Positions 8,723-17,249 are shown, counted from the first letter of the stretch. The stretch is DNA of 64,000 bases from Cyanosarcina radialis HA8281-LM2 (GCA_019359615.1 JAHHHA010000009.1:62001-126000); one strand, 5' to 3'. The notes: generated by a model not told the origin, from the sequence alone. Numbers and translations are program-made.

Positions 8723-9115
8723 ATGGATTCAACAACATTTAACACCGATTTAGTTAGAGATATCGAGTTGAAACCTAGCTATACGCTGCCATTGGTGCTG
8801 CTTTTTGGCGGAATCGGTTTAGTACCATTTCTGTTATGGTTGGGCTTGGCGATCGCTATCTTTGGCATCTTCCTCATCGTGCAGACAGCCACAATCCGCT
8901 TAAAATTTACTGCTACTGCCCTAGAGATTTATCGCTCCCAAAATCTCATTCGCAGTTTTCCTTACCAACAATGGCAAGATTGGCGAATCTTGTGGCAACC
9001 AGTTCCGATTTGGTTCTATTTTAAGGAAGTTAATAGCATTCACTCTTTGCCAATTATCTTCGACCGTAAAATGTTACTTACCTGCTTAGAAGAACGCTGT
9101 CCAGTTCGGAAATAG
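8723..9115 (+). CDS. DUF3119 family membrane protein
   Basis: A conserved protein of cyanobacteria and plastids with no known function. Two adjacent hydrophobic helices (LPLVLLFGGIGLVPFLLWLGLAI and the following AIFGIFLIVQT) are followed by a PH-like soluble part: LKFTATALEIYRSQNLIRSFPY, WRILWQPVPIWFYFKE and LPIIFDRKML. It begins a few bases after the Nudix gene, so the two probably share a transcript. Start choice is uncertain: a GTG at 8708 would add five residues. I prefer the ATG at 8723. Confidence 0.78.
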   Translation: MDSTTFNTDLVRDIELKPSYTLPLVLLFGGIGLVPFLLWLGLAIAIFGIFLIVQTATIRLKFTATALEIYRSQNLIRSFPYQQWQDWRILWQPVPIWFYFKEVNSIHSLPIIFDRKMLLTCLEERCPVRK

Positions 9116-9167
9116 AAAGATAGAGCGGAAAGACGGGAAGCGTAGGAAAATTGGTTCTGCTGAAAGC

Positions 9168-9713
9168 ATGAAAAAGATTGTTTATCACATTGCCACAACG
9201 CTCGATAACTTTATTGCTCGTCCTGATGGTAATACTGATGGTTTTCTCGATCGCGGCGAACATATTCCAGATTTTCTTGAAAGCTTGAATCAATACGATA
9301 TCGTGCTGATGGGTGGCAAAACCTATGAATATGGTTTTCAGTTTGGCTTGAAACCTGGAGAACAATCTTATCGTGATTTTGCCGATCTAAAACACTATAT
9401 ATTTTCTAAGACGATGAATTTCCCTACTAACGAAAAGGTGCAATTAGTTAAGGAAAATGAACTCGAAGCGATCGAAGAAATCAAGCAAATATCTCAAAAG
9501 AAGATTTGGTTATGTGGAGGCGGTAAGTTCGCCGGATTTTTATTAGAGCAGGAATTAATTGACGAGCTTTTACTTAAAGTTAATCCTGTGGTTTTTGGAG
9601 ATGGTATCAAGCTATTTGGAAATAGTAATAAATCTATCGATTTGGCACTAATTGATAGCAAAATCTACCGCAGCGGTGTCATCCTATCGCACTACCAGAT
9701 CGACTATAAATAA
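9168..9713 (+). CDS. Dihydrofolate reductase family protein (RibD C-terminal-like)
   Basis: A stand-alone RibD_C/YwjB-type reductase domain. MKKIVYHIATTLDNFIARPDG is the typical first strand and loop, followed by IVLMGGKTYEYG, HYIFSKTMN, IKQISQKKIWLCGGGKFAGFLLEQ (the nucleotide-binding GGG segment), ELLLKVNPVVFGDGIKLF and SGVILSHYQI. Length 181 is normal. NADPH-dependent reduction is likely, but the substrate is unknown; such genes are often mislabelled as dihydrofolate reductase. Its codon use looks somewhat more AT-rich than the neighbours, and it may be a transferred gene. Confidence 0.8.
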   Translation: MKKIVYHIATTLDNFIARPDGNTDGFLDRGEHIPDFLESLNQYDIVLMGGKTYEYGFQFGLKPGEQSYRDFADLKHYIFSKTMNFPTNEKVQLVKENELEAIEEIKQISQKKIWLCGGGKFAGFLLEQELIDELLLKVNPVVFGDGIKLFGNSNKSIDLALIDSKIYRSGVILSHYQIDYK

Positions 9714-9848
9714 TTACGCGAGCGAAGATTGACGATCGATAATACTAGAATGTATGTATGAAATAAATCTAAAACTGTTTTCCAACTAACTACTGGTGAG
9801 TTACGTTAGACAAGCGATGGAGGAGTTGGGTTAATGCAGATTTCCTTC

Positions 9849-9892
9849 TAGACTCCTAAACTCCTAAACTCCTAAACTTCTAAACTCCTATT
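9849..9892. repeat. CTCCTAAA heptamer repeat
   Basis: About five tandem copies of ACTCCTAA-like heptamers directly precede the DUF3086 start codon. The same unit occurs at about 30172-30200. Confidence 0.75.
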
Positions 9893-9895
9893 GGC

Positions 9896-10966
9896 ATGAA
9901 TGCAGACTTCCCTGAAAACCAAGAGCCAGATATTGCCCTACCAAACCTAGAGATAGAAACCGATCGCACGGATGATTCAGCCGCACGAGTTGCCGACCTC
10001 CAGCAGCAAGAACGGGAGTTGCAGCAAAAAATTAACTCGCTGCAAGCTACTTACGATCGAATGCTGCAACAGCAAGGAACTGACGCTCGATCGGCTTTAG
10101 GACGCTTAGTACAAGAGGCTGTAAGCGAATTAGAACAGCGCAAGCAAGCACTACAAATTTCTGTAGAGCAATTGGAGAAACGACGCGATCGCATTCGGGA
10201 AGAAATGCGAAAAAGCTTTGCTGGCACTTCTCAAGAACTAGCAATTCGAGTCCAAGGCTTTAAAGATTACCTCGTCGGTAGCTTGCAAGATCTAGCCGCA
10301 TCTGCCGAGCAATTAGAACTATCTACTGCCCCACCCGCTAAGCCAGAACGGGCGAAAAAATCAGAACCCGTGCCAGCAGAATCGGCATCTGCTCCCAGCA
10401 ATCCTCAATTTGCCGAACAGACTTTTCAAGCCACTGTCAAGCAGATCCGCAGCTTGCTCGACAAATATCGCCATCAACCAGACTACTACGGCCCTCCTTG
10501 GCAACTGCGACGAACTTTTGAACCCGTCCACGCCCAACGAGTCTCTAAGTGGTTTTTTAACCAAGGCGGGCGCGGAGCGCTGCAAACGATGGGCAGCCGC
10601 TTGCAAAATATCCTGATTGCCTCTGCTGTCATCTCGATCTTGCACCGATTGTACGGCGATCGCCTGCGCACTCTCGTCCTCGTCAACTCCCCAGAACGCT
10701 TGGGTGAGTGGCGGCGAGGCTTGCAAGACTGTCTGGGGGTATCTCGCAGCGATTTCAGTCCCGAACGAGGAATCGTGCTATTTGAAGACCCAGAACCTTT
10801 GATTCTCAAAGCCGATCGGTTGATGGAGGCTGGGGAAATGCCTCTGATTATCATCGATGAAACCGAAAATCAAATTAGTTTGGGGCTACTACAATTTCCT
10901 CTCTGGCTAGCTTTTGCTCCCGATCCCCAGCAAATGTCTTCTAACACAGATGATTTTAGGTATTAA
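9896..10966 (+). CDS. DUF3086 family protein
   Basis: A cyanobacterial conserved protein of unknown function. Residues about 25-155 form a long coiled coil (LQQQERELQQKINSLQATYD, then VSELEQRKQALQISVEQLEK and IREEM). A charged Pro/Ala linker follows, then a C-terminal globular domain (residues about 180-345) with YYGPPWQLRRTFEPVHAQRV, GGRGALQTMGSRLQNILIAS, RTLVLVNSPERLGEWRRGLQ and PLILKADRLMEAGEMPLIII. The globular part looks like an alpha/beta fold but carries no catalytic motif I recognise. The gene has no close neighbour on its strand. Confidence 0.8.
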   Translation: MNADFPENQEPDIALPNLEIETDRTDDSAARVADLQQQERELQQKINSLQATYDRMLQQQGTDARSALGRLVQEAVSELEQRKQALQISVEQLEKRRDRIREEMRKSFAGTSQELAIRVQGFKDYLVGSLQDLAASAEQLELSTAPPAKPERAKKSEPVPAESASAPSNPQFAEQTFQATVKQIRSLLDKYRHQPDYYGPPWQLRRTFEPVHAQRVSKWFFNQGGRGALQTMGSRLQNILIASAVISILHRLYGDRLRTLVLVNSPERLGEWRRGLQDCLGVSRSDFSPERGIVLFEDPEPLILKADRLMEAGEMPLIIIDETENQISLGLLQFPLWLAFAPDPQQMSSNTDDFRY

Positions 10967-11002
10967 GTAGCTTACGGCTAGGAGATTGCCTTCCCTTTAT
11001 CG

Positions 11003-11923
11003 TTACTGATGTCCGTTTTCTGCTGTCCTTTCTCTAGCTAATTGCTGGACTAACTCGATCGATAACCCCGTTATCTGCACGACCTGTTCGTGACTCATCC
11101 CCGCCTCAAGTAAATTTACCGCAATCTCACATTGAGCTTCAGCCTTGCCTTCAGCCTTGCCTTCAGCCTTGCCTTCAGCCTTGCCTTCAGCCTTGCCTTC
11201 AGCCTTGCCTTGTTGTAAGGTTTCTTCTCGCCACTGCAAATATGCTGGTGATAATTGCATGATTAACTCCTGACTGTCCTCATTAGGATCGTTAAGGTTT
11301 GTCTCTATGGTAATTCGCCAGCTTGCTAAAAGCTCCAAGGCTAAGGAACGCCGCGAATCTTCTCTGGGCATCGCAATTAGTTCTGCAATTGCTTGTTGTT
11401 GAGTTGTCCCCTTCCCTAAAATACGCAACCATAGGGTATCTCTCGTGCGGGGCAACTGGTTAATTGCAATAATCGCCGATCGCAAAGCATCTGCCAAAAA
11501 ATATATTCCCGGCGGCCAATCGGTTAAATCGGGTTCAGCGTGAAAACTACTCACCAGGGTTTCTGAGGCGGAGGTTGCTAAAATCCATAGCCTCGGTAAA
11601 TCTTCTTCTGCAAGTGTAGTTTCATCCCGTTTAGACTGCCGCTGCAATTGAGCCTGGGTCAGAAACAATTTCAGCAAACATTCCCGAACTTCTGTTATTG
11701 TGGGCTGATTCCGATAGGGTTCAAACAGACAAGGGAGTGCTGCCAATTGTCCGAGCAATCCTAGCGGCTGAGCGTTCGTTTTAATTTGTGAGTTAGGTGT
11801 AAACCAAACATCCACCTCTCTCGATTCTCCCAGGACTTCTCTTCCTACAACTACTTCACCCCATGGACTTAGCAATTCCTCCAAATATTGCTTCGAGAAC
11901 TGGTCGAAGGGAAATCGGGTCAT
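11003..11923 (-). CDS. Rpn/PD-(D/E)XK-like family protein with GKAE tandem repeat
   Basis: A cyanobacterial Rpn-like protein (relatives are often mislabelled flagellar assembly protein H). The start MTRFPFDQFSKQYLEELLSP, then GEVVVGREVLGESREVDVWF (putative D-x-D core of a PD-(D/E)XK fold), ALPCLFEPYRN and WPPGIYFLADALRSAIIAIN, match this group. Near the C-terminus EGKA/GKAE is repeated about six times, encoded by a perfect 12-bp DNA repeat. It is followed by a helix-turn-helix-like EAGMSHEQVVQITGLSIELV. I prefer the ATG at 11923; the longer frame to 12019 adds residues not typical of the family. Nuclease activity is an inference. Confidence 0.7.
   Translation of the reverse strand: MTRFPFDQFSKQYLEELLSPWGEVVVGREVLGESREVDVWFTPNSQIKTNAQPLGLLGQLAALPCLFEPYRNQPTITEVRECLLKLFLTQAQLQRQSKRDETTLAEEDLPRLWILATSASETLVSSFHAEPDLTDWPPGIYFLADALRSAIIAINQLPRTRDTLWLRILGKGTTQQQAIAELIAMPREDSRRSLALELLASWRITIETNLNDPNEDSQELIMQLSPAYLQWREETLQQGKAEGKAEGKAEGKAEGKAEGKAEAQCEIAVNLLEAGMSHEQVVQITGLSIELVQQLARERTAENGHQ
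11137..11212. repeat. 12-bp tandem repeat inside the Rpn-like gene
   Basis: About six perfect copies of CTTCAGCCTTGC on the plus strand encode repeated Gly-Lys-Ala-Glu on the minus strand. Copies are identical at synonymous positions, which points to recent slippage expansion. Confidence 0.85.
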
Positions 11924-12122
11924 TTTAATCCGAAAGTGACAATTGATGTCTGGCATCATACCAGCTTTTTGAAAGGAGTGCGGGAGTTGCTGGAGTTGTC
12001 TAGATCCGAGATCTTGCATCTTTATAAGAGTTCAGAATTCTCTTGAAATTCTGTATTCTTCTCGATCGAACTGCTATCCTCGCGTAATATTTAGGTGTTG
12101 GGGGAGGAGGAGGGAAATAGAA

Positions 12123-12788
12123 ATGGCTACTGAATTAACTCTGTGCGGGCTGCTGTTGCTGGCAGCATATTTCATCGGCTCGATTCCGACTGGATATACA
12201 GCCGGAAAACTGCTTAAAGGGATCGATATCAGGGATGAAGGTTCTGGTTCTATTGGTGCTACCAACGTGCTGAGAACCTTGGGGAAAGTGCCAGCGGCGA
12301 TCGTCTTACTCGTCGATACTTTAAAGGGAGTAGCCGCGATCGCTTTGGTTAATGCTCTCTACGCTTGGGTTACGCCGAATACCTTACCTAACAGTTGGCA
12401 GCCTTGGCTGGCAGCAGCAGCGGGATTAATGGCAATTTTCGGTCACAGCCGATCGATTTGGCTCAATTTTTCTGGTGGCAAATCGGTGGCTACCAGCTTA
12501 GGAGTGTTATTAGCCATGTACTGGCCGGTTGGCTTGGGAACTATGGGAGTTTTCGCTATCTGTTTGGCGATCTCGCGGATCGTATCTTTGAGTTCGATGG
12601 CTGGAGCGATCGCAGTGGCAATTCTGATGATTATTTTCCAACAACCCTTACCTTACGAGCTATTTGCTGCTGCTGCTGGTTTCTATGTCATCTGGCGACA
12701 TCGCAGCAACATTCAGCGACTCTTAGCTGGCACGGAACCCCAAATCGGACAACCCTTGGTGCAGTCAGAAGTAATAAGTAACGAGTAA
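12123..12788 (+). CDS. plsY: Glycerol-3-phosphate acyltransferase PlsY
   Basis: Integral membrane enzyme that transfers the acyl group of acyl-phosphate to sn-glycerol-3-phosphate, the first step of phosphatidate synthesis. The conserved cytoplasmic loops are all visible: GSIPTGYTAGKLLKGIDIRD with GSGSIGATNVLRTLGK (motif 1), GHSRSIWLNFSGGKSVATSLG (motif 2), and WRHRSNIQRLLAGTEPQIG (motif 3). About five to seven hydrophobic segments alternate with them. Length 221 is usual. A strong purine-rich Shine-Dalgarno (GGAGGAGGAGGG at about 12103-12114) lies before the ATG. Confidence 0.93.
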   Translation: MATELTLCGLLLLAAYFIGSIPTGYTAGKLLKGIDIRDEGSGSIGATNVLRTLGKVPAAIVLLVDTLKGVAAIALVNALYAWVTPNTLPNSWQPWLAAAAGLMAIFGHSRSIWLNFSGGKSVATSLGVLLAMYWPVGLGTMGVFAICLAISRIVSLSSMAGAIAVAILMIIFQQPLPYELFAAAAGFYVIWRHRSNIQRLLAGTEPQIGQPLVQSEVISNE

Positions 12789-12849
12789 CCAGTGAAAGTT
12801 TCGGTGTTAATTGCCAATAGCCAATTGGATTAACGCTTTTAGCACTCTC

Positions 12850-13269
12850 TTATATCTCTTTTGGGATTGAACTCGGTGCTGATTCCTTCAATTGCAGTAG
12901 TTGGCGAGGAGAAGCGAGCAATCTGAGTCGCATTAACAGAATTTTGCCTTCGGGATTTAAGGTAAATTCCCAACAGACGTTAACCGCAAACACTGGGGTT
13001 TTTGCTTGCCCAAAAACTTTAACTTGGGTATGACTGTCATCTAATGGTTGCCAATTTACCTCGTTAGGGTGGGCGGTTATTTCTTGGGCTTCTTTGTGCA
13101 AATAAGCTGCGATCGCTGGCGGTGTCACTACCGGATCGGCAAAAGGAGCTTGCAAAACTCCTTCCGCTGCAAATAACTCGCTGGTAGACTGAAATTCTTG
13201 AGCATTTAAGGTTTTAAAATATTGGCGAATTGTCAGTTCGCAGATATTTTCTAGAGCGATCGCTTCCAT
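12850..13269 (-). CDS. NTF2-fold protein, likely OCP C-terminal domain homologue (CTDH)
   Basis: Resembles the C-terminal domain of the orange carotenoid protein: IRQYFKTLNAQEFQSTSELF, APFADPVVTPPAIAAYLHKEA, THTQ-like DSHTQVKVFGQAKTPVF, VNVCWEFTLNPEGKILL, and LLASPRQLLQLK. CTDHs bind keto-carotenoids as homodimers, quench singlet oxygen and hand carotenoid to helical carotenoid proteins. The Trp in NVCWEF matches the carotenoid-contacting Trp of OCP, and the Cys just before it sits where CTDHs carry a redox-active Cys. No helical carotenoid protein or ketolase gene is adjacent. A general NTF2/SnoaL-like protein is the alternative. Confidence 0.68.
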   Translation of the reverse strand: MEAIALENICELTIRQYFKTLNAQEFQSTSELFAAEGVLQAPFADPVVTPPAIAAYLHKEAQEITAHPNEVNWQPLDDSHTQVKVFGQAKTPVFAVNVCWEFTLNPEGKILLMRLRLLASPRQLLQLKESAPSSIPKEI

Positions 13270-13327
13270 AATTCTTATCTTAAAAATTAACTTTATCCGG
13301 CCATAGTTTATAAATCAACCCTTACAA

Positions 13328-13807
13328 TTACCGCTCGCCCGCTAAAGAATTAAGCCGAGCCATTACCCAGGTCGTGTAAGTTCCAATGGGACTCCACAAC
13401 AAGTAAGGAATGAGTAATATACCTGCCCAATCTGAAATCGACCAAACTAACAAAGTCAGAATTAGTCCTAAAACAAATCCTGCACCACCAATATAAGTTC
13501 CTAATTTAAGATTTCTGAGCCAAAGCGTCAGAGGCACATAGGCAACTATGACCACCTCTAACAATAAATAACCAGCCATTAATAACCAGGTATTAGAACT
13601 ACCAGGATCTCGTTCCCAAACTAAGTAAGCCGACCAAGCCCCGCAAATAAATATTACCGTCCAAATCAATGGAATTAGAGACTCGAATGTCAGCCACGAA
13701 GGGCGGCGCAGCCGCTTAAACCATTTAATATCTTGGGGTCTGAGAATACTAGCTCCCAGCGCTACCAAAAATGTTATGACTCCAATTACCATCCAGGATT
13801 TTAACAT
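13328..13807 (-). CDS. TspO/MBR family protein
   Basis: Tryptophan-rich outer-membrane or membrane receptor of the TspO/peripheral benzodiazepine receptor family, which binds tetrapyrroles and responds to oxygen or stress. Five transmembrane segments are visible. Family marks are present: WFKRLRRPSWLTFESLIPLIWT (loop 1), GAWSAYLVWE, LTLWLRNLKLG and YLLWSPIGTYTTWVMARLN. Length 159 is normal. It is upstream of the CTDH-like gene on the same strand with a 58-base gap, so the two may be co-transcribed, which would pair a carotenoid carrier with a tetrapyrrole-binding stress protein. Confidence 0.9.
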   Translation of the reverse strand: MLKSWMVIGVITFLVALGASILRPQDIKWFKRLRRPSWLTFESLIPLIWTVIFICGAWSAYLVWERDPGSSNTWLLMAGYLLLEVVIVAYVPLTLWLRNLKLGTYIGGAGFVLGLILTLLVWSISDWAGILLIPYLLWSPIGTYTTWVMARLNSLAGER

Positions 13808-14087
13808 AATATCCTAACTAATTCTAGCTGACAGACTTCTTTCAAGCATCTAGTTTATACCTAATATATATCTATTATACCATTCAGCTTTTCTCTATCA
13901 GTTGTCAACTATCTTCTATGCCTTTAGGATTAAATTTACCAGTTTGTTTTCATTAAAAGTCATCGATCCGAAACAAATATTTTACTACTCTAGATCGAGA
14001 CATATCTCTATAAAAATTGAATAAGCTTAACTGAGAATCAATTGTCAGCGACATCTAAAACGTCCTGAGATATAGGAGATGAAAAAA

Positions 14088-14297
14088 ATGGAAAATACAT
14101 CTGCACAAACTAACCAACCTGACGACAAAGATACACCGATTGAAACTACTATTCGCAAAACAGGTCAGAAAGAGACATCGGAATCTCAAGGGAATAAACC
14201 CGAACCTGATGCCACCCGTCCCGGTGCTGAAGCCGAAGCTCCAGGAGAAGAATCTGTAGTCGCAGGAGCGCCCAATCAAGGAACGGAAGCTCGCTAA
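14088..14297 (+). CDS. Small hydrophilic disordered protein
   Basis: A 69-residue, highly polar, probably disordered protein (MENTSAQTNQPDDKDTPIET..., later EAEAPGEESVVAGAPNQG). No hydrophobic segment and no recognised family. The start is decided by the ribosome binding site: AGGAG at 14074-14078 abuts an upstream in-frame ATG at 14079 but is nine bases from the ATG at 14088. A rho-independent terminator follows, so it is a single-gene transcript. Its setting among stress genes suggests a hydrophilin-like protectant, which is only an inference. Confidence 0.7.
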   Translation: MENTSAQTNQPDDKDTPIETTIRKTGQKETSESQGNKPEPDATRPGAEAEAPGEESVVAGAPNQGTEAR

Positions 14298-14326
14298 AAG
14301 AATCTTCTGACAAATAAGTCTGCGGT

Positions 14327-14358
14327 AGAGATGTTGCATGGCAACGTCTCTTTTTTTT
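14327..14358 (+). terminator. Rho-independent terminator
   Basis: An 11-bp stem (AGAGATGTTGC / GCAACGTCTCT with a G-T pair) and a three-base loop are followed by eight T residues. It lies 30 bases after the stop of the small disordered protein gene. Confidence 0.9.
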
Positions 14359-14400
14359 ATAGCAGATAGTGTATAAATGCGCTGTAGGGCCAGAGCCGTT

Positions 14401-14546
14401 GCTGAGCCTCGATATTCAGCACCAACCGCCTGGGGTTGAAAACCCCAGGCTAATAGCACAAGTCCACTAAACTGGACTAAATTTACTATATTTGAGTCCT
14501 CTTGAGAGGACTTTAGCTATGAGGCAGGGGTTTTGAACCCCTGCCG
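14401..14546. repeat. Composite four-hairpin intergenic repeat element
   Basis: An ordered set of short palindromes: CCTGGGGTTGAAAACCCCAGG, then AGTCCACTAAACTGGACT, then AGTCCTCTTGAGAGGACT, then GCAGGGGTTTTGAACCCCTG. No coding sense is expected here; an open frame on the minus strand (14055-14459) is not believed. The element resembles repeats scattered in other cyanobacterial genomes, and shortened relatives are at 4841-4907 and 51160-51225. Confidence 0.7.
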
Positions 14547-14615
14547 GATGAAGCTTTTGACTGTTAAGTTGAGGCACATAAAAGCTTTGCGCCCCCACCC
14601 AAGATTGCGTTCTTG

Positions 14616-15383
14616 CTAAGCAGTAACCTTTTGTTTAGACCAAACACCATTTTCGTCTTCGTCGAATTGGTGATGAACTGCTTCCCAACCAGCTTGTTCG
14701 GCTTTGCCGACATCGCTGGAGCGATCGAATTCCGAATTGTAACGCTCGATAAATACCGTCTGCGCTTCTTCAGACAGATGAGAGCGAACTTCCGGCGACA
14801 GGTCGGCAGGACTGGTGCAGCGACCGAGGCAAGGGCGAGGTAAGGTCATTTCGCCGATGTGAATGTCTTCCCCACCGACGGTTTCCATTAACGTCTGGAA
14901 TTCTTCAGCGCGCGAACTCGGTACTTCTGCCATCACCAAAAATTCTCCGGCTTCTAACCGAGTTTGGTAAATAGTAGCTTTATCCTCTGGCATTCCCAAC
15001 GCCACAAAAGCAGAGGCTAAACCTGCCCCAGCACTGCCCACTAACGCCCCACTGACACCTCCGAGCAGCACCGCCCCAATCGGGCCAGCGGCGACTAGAG
15101 GGCCGACGAAGGGAATGAAGAGAACGCCTACCCCAGTCAGCAAGCTCAAGAAGGAACCGAATAGAGATCCCCAAATGGCTCCGGTGCGCAAACCTCCTAA
15201 GATTACGTCTCGCTTAGAAATAAAGCCAGCAATCCGAGTTTGGGACTGAAAGTTTTTGCCCATCACCGAAATGTAATCTCTCGGAACGTCTTGCTCTAGC
15301 AAACGCCCAATTACTCGATCGACTTGCTCTTGCTCTTTGAATATAGCTGAGACTGTACGTTCTGCTTGGTAATTTTCTGCCAC
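14616..15383 (-). CDS. Glycine-zipper membrane stress protein with C-terminal ChaB domain
   Basis: The N-terminal part (residues about 1-55) resembles general-stress-protein-17M/YflT-type domains ([27 protein letters not shown]). A Gly/Ala-rich hydrophobic hairpin (about 65-125; [20 protein letters not shown], then a [23 protein letters not shown] zipper) could insert in a membrane. A second stress-type alpha/beta piece ([18 protein letters not shown]) follows. The C-terminal 60 residues form a ChaB domain: [43 protein letters not shown] and VWSKQ. It lies just upstream of dps on the minus strand order, suggesting a shared stress role. Function is unknown. Confidence 0.8.
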   Translation of the reverse strand: MAENYQAERTVSAIFKEQEQVDRVIGRLLEQDVPRDYISVMGKNFQSQTRIAGFISKRDVILGGLRTGAIWGSLFGSFLSLLTGVGVLFIPFVGPLVAAGPIGAVLLGGVSGALVGSAGAGLASAFVALGMPEDKATIYQTRLEAGEFLVMAEVPSSRAEEFQTLMETVGGEDIHIGEMTLPRPCLGRCTSPADLSPEVRSHLSEEAQTVFIERYNSEFDRSSDVGKAEQAGWEAVHHQFDEDENGVWSKQKVTA

Positions 15384-15430
15384 TTCTACCCTCCTAAATC
15401 TGCTAAAAATTCTCTTAAGTTTGCTATTGG

Positions 15431-15970
15431 TTACACGCCCACTGGAACTTTAGTTTCCTGAACGGGATTAATCCCATCGGGTTCGACTCCTTCGCCTTCT
15501 AGGAAAGAACGCAACATCCAAGCCGTTTGTTCGTGTTGCTGCATAAGTTCTGTTAAGAAGTCAGCGGTTCCTTGGTCGTGAAATTCTTCGTCGCACTTAT
15601 CGATGTGCTGCCGCAGGTTGCGCACGATTTGCTCGTGGTCTGCCATCAGCCGTTTTACCATTTCTGTAGCCGAGGGCACATCGCCTGGGTGTTCTTTAAG
15701 AGAGGCACGTTCCAAAAAGCCTTGCATGGTTCCAACTGGGTAGCCACCCAAAGTTCTAGCTCGTTCGGCGATTGCATCGATGTTTTCGGTCAGCATTTGA
15801 TATTGTTCTTCCCACATCTGATGCAGCGTGCGGAACTCAGGACCGACGACATCCCAGTGATACTTTTTGGTTTTTACTAAAAGTAAATAAGCATCTGCTA
15901 AGTCGTTATTGAGCATCTCGATAACGCCTTGACATTGTTCTTCGGTTAAACCAATGTTTATTTTACGCAT
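15431..15970 (-). CDS. dps: Dps family ferritin-like DNA-protection protein
   Basis: Dodecameric iron-storage protein that oxidises Fe(II) with peroxide and shields DNA. The inter-subunit ferroxidase ligands are present: His38 in KKYHWDV, His50, Asp65 and Glu69 in [14 protein letters not shown], at the spacing found in E. coli Dps. Length is 179, with a slightly extended C-terminus ([17 protein letters not shown]). The N-terminal tail is short, so DNA binding is uncertain. Upstream on the same strand is a 300-base gap; the ChaB-fusion gene follows 47 bases downstream, probably on the same transcript. Confidence 0.92.
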   Translation of the reverse strand: MRKINIGLTEEQCQGVIEMLNNDLADAYLLLVKTKKYHWDVVGPEFRTLHQMWEEQYQMLTENIDAIAERARTLGGYPVGTMQGFLERASLKEHPGDVPSATEMVKRLMADHEQIVRNLRQHIDKCDEEFHDQGTADFLTELMQQHEQTAWMLRSFLEGEGVEPDGINPVQETKVPVGV

Positions 15971-16113
15971 TGTTACTCGTCCCAGTGGTTGCTTTATCTA
16001 AAATTTCAACAAAATTAGCCGAACAAAAAATCAATCGGAGGGCAGATCGAATGGGTAGAGGTAAAGGAGGAATGGAGACAGGGGAAATCAGATTTTTTTT
16101 AGTATTGCTCAAA

Positions 16114-16157
16114 TAAAAAAGCATTTTGCTGTTGCTTTCTAGGCGGCAAAATGCTTT
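16114..16157 (-). terminator. Rho-independent terminator for the acidic protein gene
   Basis: A 12-bp perfect stem (AAAGCATTTTGC / GCAAAATGCTTT). Read on the minus strand it runs into a T-rich tract (TTTTTTATTTG). It lies about 115 bases beyond the stop at 16274. Confidence 0.85.
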
Positions 16158-16273
16158 AGATGTATTAGCAGTAAGTCAAAAAATCAAGGAGTTAAGTAAT
16201 TACGGTTAAGGTTTTGCCAAGTCTCGACACACCATTAAAACGCAAAACATGAGAAACAAAATCATGACACCAG

Positions 16274-16636
16274 TTAGGAAGTAGGGTTAACTTCCTTAGC
16301 CATCGATCGAAAAGCATCTACATCACCGGGCGCACCGGATTCGCTATCTACTTCTTTAGTCGAATTGGGATTCACGGCGGCTGCCATTGACTGAAAAGAA
16401 CCTGGATCGCTAGATAAGTTACTTTCGGGTAAGACTTCTTGAGGTTCGTGAAGCTCGAACTGAGGTGTCAGAATCTCTTTAGCTTCTGCCGTGCGATCGG
16501 TTTCGCTCGTCTCATATTCTTTGGACTTTTCGTAATCCGCGCTAACGTCCACTTGAGGTGCTTCTTGTTCCCCTGCTTCTATGGCTTCGGTCATAGTTTG
16601 AGCATCAAAACTAGCACTTTCATTCGGTTCAGCCAT
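16274..16636 (-). CDS. Small acidic disordered protein with internal repeat
   Basis: 120 residues, acidic and probably unfolded, with no recognised family. Two copies of a short motif close the protein: DPGSFQSMAAAVNPNS and DVDAFRSMAKEVNPTS. The repeated helix-like SFxSMAxxVNP core is the only patterned part. A good Shine-Dalgarno (AAAGGAGAA) precedes the ATG, and a strong terminator follows. Located between dps and a secreted small protein, it is plausibly stress-induced, but no function can be assigned. Confidence 0.72.
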   Translation of the reverse strand: MAEPNESASFDAQTMTEAIEAGEQEAPQVDVSADYEKSKEYETSETDRTAEAKEILTPQFELHEPQEVLPESNLSSDPGSFQSMAAAVNPNSTKEVDSESGAPGDVDAFRSMAKEVNPTS

Positions 16637-16782
16637 TGGGTTCTCCTTTCATATCCACTAACGATCGACTGCAATTTATGTTACAAAGATTACTTTTCAG
16701 TTTTCACTATCCTTACGGTAGATATCTCTCTTCTCCTAATGGCATAGTTCGATCGCTATTCTTTATCCCAAATCGGCTGCCA

Positions 16783-16822
16783 TAAAAAATATAGGTCAAG
16801 GTAAAATTTACTCTTGACCTAT
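16783..16822 (-). terminator. Rho-independent terminator for the small secreted protein gene
   Basis: A ten-base perfect stem (ATAGGTCAAG / CTTGACCTAT) is followed on the minus strand by ATTTTTTATGG. It lies about 80 bases beyond the stop at 16902. Confidence 0.8.
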
Positions 16823-16901
16823 TTGCTAATTTACATTTCAGATTTAATTATTCAGGCAGGCCTCGATTGTGATTTTAGACTTGCCTCATCTGCTGAAAAT
16901 G

Positions 16902-17249
16902 TTACTTATTTGGCGCTACTTTTTCCAATGCTTTTTCTATTTTATCTTTGGGGGTAACTACGCCTCTGGCATCTTCAGGACTAATCATTTCGTCCATTCC
17001 GGCATCGGCTTGAACTTCGTTCGGGCCTCTCTTGGCTCTTTCTTGAGTAGTTTTTAGCGAAGAAGGTCCAGTTTTTAAAAGTTCAGTTGTCTTCTGCATG
17101 AATTCGTCGTCTTGAGTGGGGTTATCTTTGGAAGTTCCATAAGCATAAGCTGGAAAAGCACTTGACAAAAATAACATGGTGCAGAAGACAACAGCCATGA
17201 GGATGCGAGTCGAACTAGTAATTAGCTGTTTTAAGCGAGTAAAATTCAT
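16902..17249 (-). CDS. Small secreted protein, unknown function
   Basis: 115 residues with a clear Sec signal peptide: basic start MNFTRLKQLITSSTR, hydrophobic core ILMAVVFCTMLFLSSAF, and a probable cleavage after AYA (PAYAYG). The mature part is polar and charged, with KTTQERAKRGPNEVQADAGM and IEKALEKVAP. No family is recognised. The ATG has a textbook GGAGGAATTTT ribosome binding site. It ends in its own terminator, so it is probably a monocistronic, periplasmic or extracellular protein. Confidence 0.75.
   Translation of the reverse strand: MNFTRLKQLITSSTRILMAVVFCTMLFLSSAFPAYAYGTSKDNPTQDDEFMQKTTELLKTGPSSLKTTQERAKRGPNEVQADAGMDEMISPEDARGVVTPKDKIEKALEKVAPNK

Noticed and set aside
14055..14459. 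134-codon minus-strand frame
   Set aside because: It runs antisense over the small disordered protein gene, its terminator and a repeat element.
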